This document shows, piece by piece, positions 5,629 through 8,760 of a stretch of 8,760 nt of DNA; within the stretch, counting starts at the first letter, position 1; each line of letters begins with the position of its first letter. Under the pieces are notes generated by a model. That model made no database searches, was not told the origin of the DNA, and worked only from the letters and a program-made list of their open reading frames with translations. Position numbers and translations under genes: made by a program. This stretch comes from Verrucomicrobiales bacterium (GTDB lineage Bacteria; Verrucomicrobiota; Verrucomicrobiia; Limisphaerales; RI-55), in NCBI GenBank assembly GCA_003484235.1, contig DNDP01000237.1, forward strand, positions 17,088 to 25,847, written 5' to 3'.

Positions 5629-6159
5629 CTATTTGAAGATCACCTTTGCGTCCGGTGCCTCGCGGTAGGTGGCGCCATGGCCCGGAATCCACCTGCCGTT
5701 CTTCAAATACTCTGAGGTGGTCACCATCGTCCCGTCATCCTTGACCTCTCCGGTGCCTTTGACCTCGGTGACCCCCTCCGCGGGAGGACTTACCTTTTCG
5801 AAGCTGGTGTACTTGCCCTTCTCGACGGTCATCGTGCCGCTGGTCATGAATCCGGCGGTCGTGAAGTAGTAGTAGGTGATTGCCTTCCTGGTCTCGTCCC
5901 AGCGGATTATCGTCTCACCCCCGTAGTTCCCGTCATCGACTGAGTGCAGAATGCGGATGGCCTGACCATTGAGAATTCGTTCCCAGCGAGCGACATCGAC
6001 ATTGACCCTGTCCGCTCCCGGTTGCGCGAGATCGCCGCGCCAGGTTTTTCCAAGAAAAGGGCGGAGCGGTTCGAGATTCGGATGCAGCTTTGGCAGCTCC
6101 TCGCTGGAAAGCGGCAGGGTTGCCACAAGGGTAAACAGCAGGGCAGCGACGGTCTTCAT
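5629..6159 (-). CDS. Secreted small beta-rich protein of unknown function
   Basis: This 176-residue protein has an N-terminal export signal: MKTVAALLFTLVATLPLSS, a Lys-led hydrophobic core with likely cleavage near residue 19-20. No lipobox Cys is present. The mature part is short beta strands separated by turns: FLGKTWRGDL (35-44), ARWERILNGQAIRILHSV (57-74), GGETIIRWDE (80-89), AITYYYFTTAGFMTSGTM (93-110) and YLKNGRWIPGHGATYRE (151-167). This order resembles DUF1579-like/lipocalin-like barrels that begin with a 'GxWxG' strand, but I could not confirm the family and assign no ligand. It starts 12 nt after the Gfo/Idh/MocA stop on the same strand, so the two are probably cotranscribed. No clear Shine-Dalgarno site is present. 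The gene is likely to act in the periplasm or outside the cell. Confidence 0.8.
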   Translation of the reverse strand: MKTVAALLFTLVATLPLSSEELPKLHPNLEPLRPFLGKTWRGDLAQPGADRVNVDVARWERILNGQAIRILHSVDDGNYGGETIIRWDETRKAITYYYFTTAGFMTSGTMTVEKGKYTSFEKVSPPAEGVTEVKGTGEVKDDGTMVTTSEYLKNGRWIPGHGATYREAPDAKVIFK

Positions 6160-6171
6160 GGTAGTGGCGGG

Positions 6172-7197
6172 TCAGAAGGTGACCGGCTGGCCAAGCCGGA
6201 TGGAGTGGGCCTCGGTTTCACAGATCTCGATTGCAGTCAGCCCGTCCACGGGCGTGATCACCGACGGCGGCTCGTTCTTTCGCACGCACTCGACCAGGTG
6301 CCGGATTTCACCGAGGTAACCGTCCTCGGCGGCGGCGGCTTTGGTCACCGGTTCCTTGCCCTGTTCGCAGACGACCAGCACCTTGTCAGGACCGCGGCTG
6401 GAGTCGAAGTCCATGGTGGCCCGTTCAAAGTTGACGGTGTAGGCCATGGAAAAGCTGAAGCCTGGCGCCATCGCCCAGCCACCCTCGGCGTGGACGATGG
6501 CCCCGCCGTCAACGTCGTACTGGGTGACGACGTGGTCGATCTCGTTGCTGAACTTGGAATAGCCGCGCGAATAGACCCGGCTGGGCCGGCCGAAGCACCA
6601 TTGGATGAAATCCACGTCGTGAATGTGGAGGTCAAGCAGCGCGCCGCCCGACTTGATGCCGTCGTGAAAATGATTCTGTCCCCACACCGGAGGCGGACCG
6701 ATCCGGCGAAATCTTGCGGCGAGCACCCGCCCGTAGCGGTGGTCGGCGATGGCGTCCTTCAGCAGCCGCCATTCGGGCCAGAAACGCAGGCACATTCCTG
6801 GCAGGAGAAACGTGTTTGCGTGACTCGCCGTTTCGACCACGCGCTGCGCTTCACGGGCGGTCCGGGCCATCGGCTTCTCCAGCAACACGTGGTTTCCGGC
6901 GGCGAGGGCGGCGGTGGCCTGGTCGGCATGTGCCCAGGTGGGCGAACAGATGTCGACGATCTGGATGTCCGGGTCGGCGAGCAGCGAAGAGAAGTCGCTG
7001 TAGATCTGCACATCCTTCATGTCGATCTGCAGCTTCTCGGAGCTGCCCATCTTTTCGAAGACATGGGAGAGGTTTCCGTCGAGATGTTTTCCACTGGGAT
7101 TGCAGATGGCGGCGATCCGCGTGCCTTCGACCTGCTTCCAGGCCTTGACGTGCATGGCCGCCATGAAACCCATTCCTACGATACCGACGTTCAGCAT
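6172..7197 (-). CDS. Gfo/Idh/MocA family oxidoreductase
   Basis: This 341-residue protein has the standard two-domain form. The Rossmann domain starts with VGIVGMGFMAAMH (4-16), holds the conserved VDICSPTWAHADQA (81-94) and ends with HVLLEKPMA (103-111), where the EKP Lys108 is the family's catalytic or cofactor-contacting residue. The C-terminal domain carries GGALLDLHIHDVDFIQW (184-200), the 'GG...D...H..D' motif in which Asp/His residues line the sugar site. The family uses NAD(P) to oxidise or reduce sugars, inositols and related compounds. The substrate cannot be read from this sequence. There is no twin-arginine signal, unlike many secreted relatives, so it should be cytoplasmic. The secreted protein gene follows after 12 nt. 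A TAGGCT box sits 7 nt before the ATG. Confidence 0.93.
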   Translation of the reverse strand: MLNVGIVGMGFMAAMHVKAWKQVEGTRIAAICNPSGKHLDGNLSHVFEKMGSSEKLQIDMKDVQIYSDFSSLLADPDIQIVDICSPTWAHADQATAALAAGNHVLLEKPMARTAREAQRVVETASHANTFLLPGMCLRFWPEWRLLKDAIADHRYGRVLAARFRRIGPPPVWGQNHFHDGIKSGGALLDLHIHDVDFIQWCFGRPSRVYSRGYSKFSNEIDHVVTQYDVDGGAIVHAEGGWAMAPGFSFSMAYTVNFERATMDFDSSRGPDKVLVVCEQGKEPVTKAAAAEDGYLGEIRHLVECVRKNEPPSVITPVDGLTAIEICETEAHSIRLGQPVTF

Positions 7198-7204
7198 GCG
7201 GCGG

Positions 7205-7210
7205 AGCCTA
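7205..7210 (-). promoter_or_regulatory. Candidate -10 box of the Gfo/Idh/MocA gene
   Basis: On the minus strand TAGGCT ends 7 nt before ATG 7197, at nearly the same distance as the boxes before the lipoprotein and FtsB-like genes. The -35 region is weak; CTGTCC at 7229-7234, with an 18-nt spacer, is the best candidate. Confidence 0.3.
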
Positions 7211-7266
7211 GAGATCTTCTGCGGTCAGGGACAGCAGAAACACGCAGCCTCCTGCCCGCAATGCGT

Positions 7267-7806
7267 CTACGATTTCAAACGCCTTGCGAATCCAATGAAT
7301 CCGACCGCCTGCCGATCGAGCCGTTCCTGCACCGCGGGATCGGCGATGGCGCCCTGGTCGGTCAGCAGGCTGCCGATCCGGGGCAGGAAAACCCTTTCAG
7401 GGAAGAGGCGGGCATTCCGGTAGCCGAAGATCTGCTGCAACTGTTCCACCGGCCGCAATCCACCCCACATGCCGGCGGCGAGTCCGACAAAACACACCGG
7501 CTTTCCCTCGAAGCTTTCCGGAAACTTGAGCATGTCGACGAAATACTTCAGCACCCCCGGGATGCCGCCGTTGTATTCCGGCGTCACCACCACCAGCCCG
7601 CGGGCGGCCAGCACGGTCTCTGCAAACGGCCTGAACGCGGCCGGTTTTCCGGCGTACGAGCCGGGGTCGAAGATTCCCGGCGGCAGATGGGCGAGGTCAA
7701 TCAGAGTGGTCACCTGTCTCAACCTTCGATGGATGGCTTCAATCACCGCCACCACCTTGCGGGTGCTGCTGCCCGGCCTGTTGGTGCCGGAGACAATCGC
7801 GATCAT
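7267..7806 (-). CDS. NADPH-dependent FMN reductase family flavoprotein
   Basis: This 179-residue protein is a flavodoxin-fold enzyme. The FMN phosphate-binding loop SGTNRPGSSTRK is at 6-17, and the second flavin-binding segment VVVTPEYNGGIPGVLKYFVD at 72-91 is nearly identical to the family consensus (TPEYN..IPG.LK...D). GLAAGMWGGLRPVEQLQQIF (108-127) matches the third conserved block. Members reduce FMN, quinones, azo dyes or chromate with NAD(P)H in the cytoplasm; the physiological acceptor is not shown here. ATG 7806 is chosen because the beta strand before the FMN loop starts at residue 2; the frame is open to 8061, but that part is Pro/Arg-rich and has no resemblance to the family. A TTGTCA box (7837-7842, minus) may be its -35, but the -10 is poor. 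Sixty-nine bases separate it from the next gene. Confidence 0.92.
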   Translation of the reverse strand: MIAIVSGTNRPGSSTRKVVAVIEAIHRRLRQVTTLIDLAHLPPGIFDPGSYAGKPAAFRPFAETVLAARGLVVVTPEYNGGIPGVLKYFVDMLKFPESFEGKPVCFVGLAAGMWGGLRPVEQLQQIFGYRNARLFPERVFLPRIGSLLTDQGAIADPAVQERLDRQAVGFIGFARRLKS

Positions 7807-7982
7807 GCGACGGAGAGTTTCTGAAGCGGACCAGCATGACAACGCCGCAATCGGGCGGCCGAAAACGTTGAACCTCCGGAGAATGGGCCATAACCTCGGG
7901 AAACTCGCGTGCAACTGCGGCGGGGGAAACGGCAGCCTCACCCGCTGTTCAGGATTCGGCGGTGTTGAATCTCCGACCGCTC

Positions 7983-8017
7983 TAAAGTCCGCCTGACAAA
8001 TGCCGAATGGTAGATGA
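7983..8017 (+). promoter_or_regulatory. Possible -10 box and five-codon leader before the HDOD gene
   Basis: TAAAGT (7983-7988) resembles the start-proximal boxes of other genes here and is followed by CCGCC, as they are before the FtsB-like and Gfo genes. Eleven bases later ATG 8000 opens a frame of five codons (MPNGR) that ends in TGA 8015-8017. That stop overlaps the ATG of the receiver-HDOD gene as ATGA. No convincing -35 is seen. The leader is a hypothesis. The rest of the 207-bp divergent region holds nothing I can support. Confidence 0.25.
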
Positions 8018-8760
8018 CCGAAACCCGGCGAAGCCAAAAGTCGATGCAAGACCACAGCCACCCTGCCCGGAACCGCCCGCTTTCCGACGATTCGGCCTCC
8101 CGGCCGGGCGCCGGTTCAGGGGGCACGGGCCACGAAATCGCAGATACGACCGGGACCCCGCGGGCGGGGCGCACCGTCTTGGCACTGGTGGCCGATGAAC
8201 TGTTGCTTCGCCAGTTGGAGCGGCTCTTCGCATCCGCCGGCGATCATTGGTCATGGGAACGGGCCGGCAGCGTTTCGGGAGCCCGGGAACTGTTGAAGGC
8301 AAAGGCCTATACGGTCCTGATCGCGGAAGCCCGGCTGGGTGGGGAATCGGTGACAGGTTTGATGAATGAAGTCCAGGCGAGCCACCCGGGAGTCCTTCGC
8401 TTCATCTACGGGACCGCACCGGCGGAGTCCGAAGCCCGGCGTTTGACCGGTCTGCGCCCGGCCGTCATCAGCGCCAAGATGCGGCCGGAGATGTTTCTGG
8501 CCCAGATCGAGCGTCAGCTTGTGGTGGACTCCTGGCTGTCAAACTCGCGGACCCGGCAGGTGATCGCCAGGTTCCGGCATCTGCCCAGCGTCCCGACGAT
8601 CTTCAATCAAGTCATCGCCGAGCTCGAATCGCCGGCCGGTTCATTCTCCGAGGTGGCCAGGCTGATTGCGCTGGATCCGCTGATGACGGCCAAGATTCTT
8701 CAGCTGGCGAATTCCGCCCTTATTGCGCCGGCCACGCCGGTCTCCAAGGCCGAAGACGCT
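8014..8760 (+). CDS. Degenerate receiver plus HDOD signalling protein, N-terminal part
   Basis: The frame runs open from ATG 8014 to the window edge (249 residues) and continues beyond it. Residues 1-50 are a Ser/Gly/Arg-rich, probably disordered N-terminus. Residues 53-170 follow the receiver fold: TVLALVADELLLRQLERLF (54-72) matches the usual 'ILFVDDE...L..L.R.F' start, and VLIAEARLGGESVTGL (101-116) occupies the phospho-acceptor strand with Glu105 where Asp is expected. AVISAKMRPEMFLAQIERQL (150-169) keeps the conserved Lys155 but lacks the following Pro. From about 190 an HDOD domain begins (LPSVPTIFNQV, then ALDPLMTAKILQLANSAL at 219-236). HDOD proteins are catalytically silent HD-domain relatives used in signalling, and receiver-HDOD fusions are common. 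A TAG directly precedes the ATG, so no longer in-frame start is possible; ATG 8044 is an alternative. No Shine-Dalgarno site is seen. Confidence 0.85.
   Translation, partial: MTETRRSQKSMQDHSHPARNRPLSDDSASRPGAGSGGTGHEIADTTGTPRAGRTVLALVADELLLRQLERLFASAGDHWSWERAGSVSGARELLKAKAYTVLIAEARLGGESVTGLMNEVQASHPGVLRFIYGTAPAESEARRLTGLRPAVISAKMRPEMFLAQIERQLVVDSWLSNSRTRQVIARFRHLPSVPTIFNQVIAELESPAGSFSEVARLIALDPLMTAKILQLANSALIAPATPVSKAEDA

Noticed and set aside
5492..5692. 67-codon upstream extension of cdsA
   Set aside because: It overlaps the end of the secreted-protein gene, has no membrane-enzyme character, and a better start with a promoter-like box exists at 5491.
7198..7266. Possible terminator after the FMN reductase (ACGCA/TGCGT pairing)
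   Set aside because: The loop would be about 15 nt with a 5-bp stem and no T-tract, so it is not convincing.
5944..7824. A 626-codon open frame on the + strand
   Set aside because: It lies antisense to three well-supported minus-strand genes (secreted protein, Gfo/Idh/MocA, FMN reductase), has no recognisable domain and is rich in His/Gly/Arg, as expected of a shadow frame in GC-rich DNA.
7807..8061. 85-codon upstream extension of the FMN reductase
   Set aside because: The flavodoxin fold is complete from 7806, the extension is Pro/Arg-rich without similarity to the family, and it overlaps the divergent HDOD gene start.

Overview
This GC-rich window carries eleven protein-coding genes (two cut by the window edges), several candidate promoters and short intergenic hairpins. 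I see no RNA genes, mobile elements, CRISPR arrays or long repeats. The mix suggests a chromosomal segment from the phylum Verrucomicrobiota, possibly Pedosphaera/Limisphaera-like. It includes a stand-alone GspG-like pseudopilin, a Yip1-type membrane protein, a Gfo/Idh/MocA dehydrogenase, a UxuB-type SDR, a receiver-HDOD protein, and few clear Shine-Dalgarno sites. The assignment rests on protein flavour and is an inference.

Layout: (1) 1-447, + strand, the C-terminal end of a TPR protein; its stop overlaps the stop of (2) a convergent Yip1-like membrane protein (444-1067, -). A short divergent promoter region leads to (3) a His/Tyr-rich lipoprotein (1165-1563, +) and (4) an FtsB/DivIC-family division protein (1607-1936, +). 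These run tail-to-tail into (5) a GspG-like pseudopilin (1964-2374, -). Divergent from that is (6) an SDR of the D-mannonate oxidoreductase type (2496-3305, +). Facing it is a run of five minus-strand genes, in transcription order: (7) an NADPH-dependent FMN reductase-like flavoprotein (7806-7267), (8) a Gfo/Idh/MocA oxidoreductase (7197-6172), (9) a small secreted beta-rich protein (6159-5629), (10) cdsA (5491-4583) and (11) dxr (4586-3435). On the + strand at the right edge starts (12) a degenerate receiver plus HDOD regulator (8014 to beyond 8760). Counting the two edge genes separately, this makes twelve entries, of which two are partial.

Functionally, cdsA (CDP-diacylglycerol, phospholipid synthesis) and dxr (MEP isoprenoid pathway) form a translationally coupled housekeeping pair. 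The Gfo/Idh/MocA gene and the secreted protein look like a second two-gene unit. The rest appear to be single-gene units. The most notable non-coding pattern is a TAnnnT hexamer 6-10 nt upstream of five start codons, most with a plausible -35 box. This would give leaderless or nearly leaderless mRNAs. I did not find a clearly undescribed multi-gene system. The best leads are the leaderless-promoter pattern, the receiver with Glu at its phospho-acceptor position, and the His/Tyr-rich lipoprotein.
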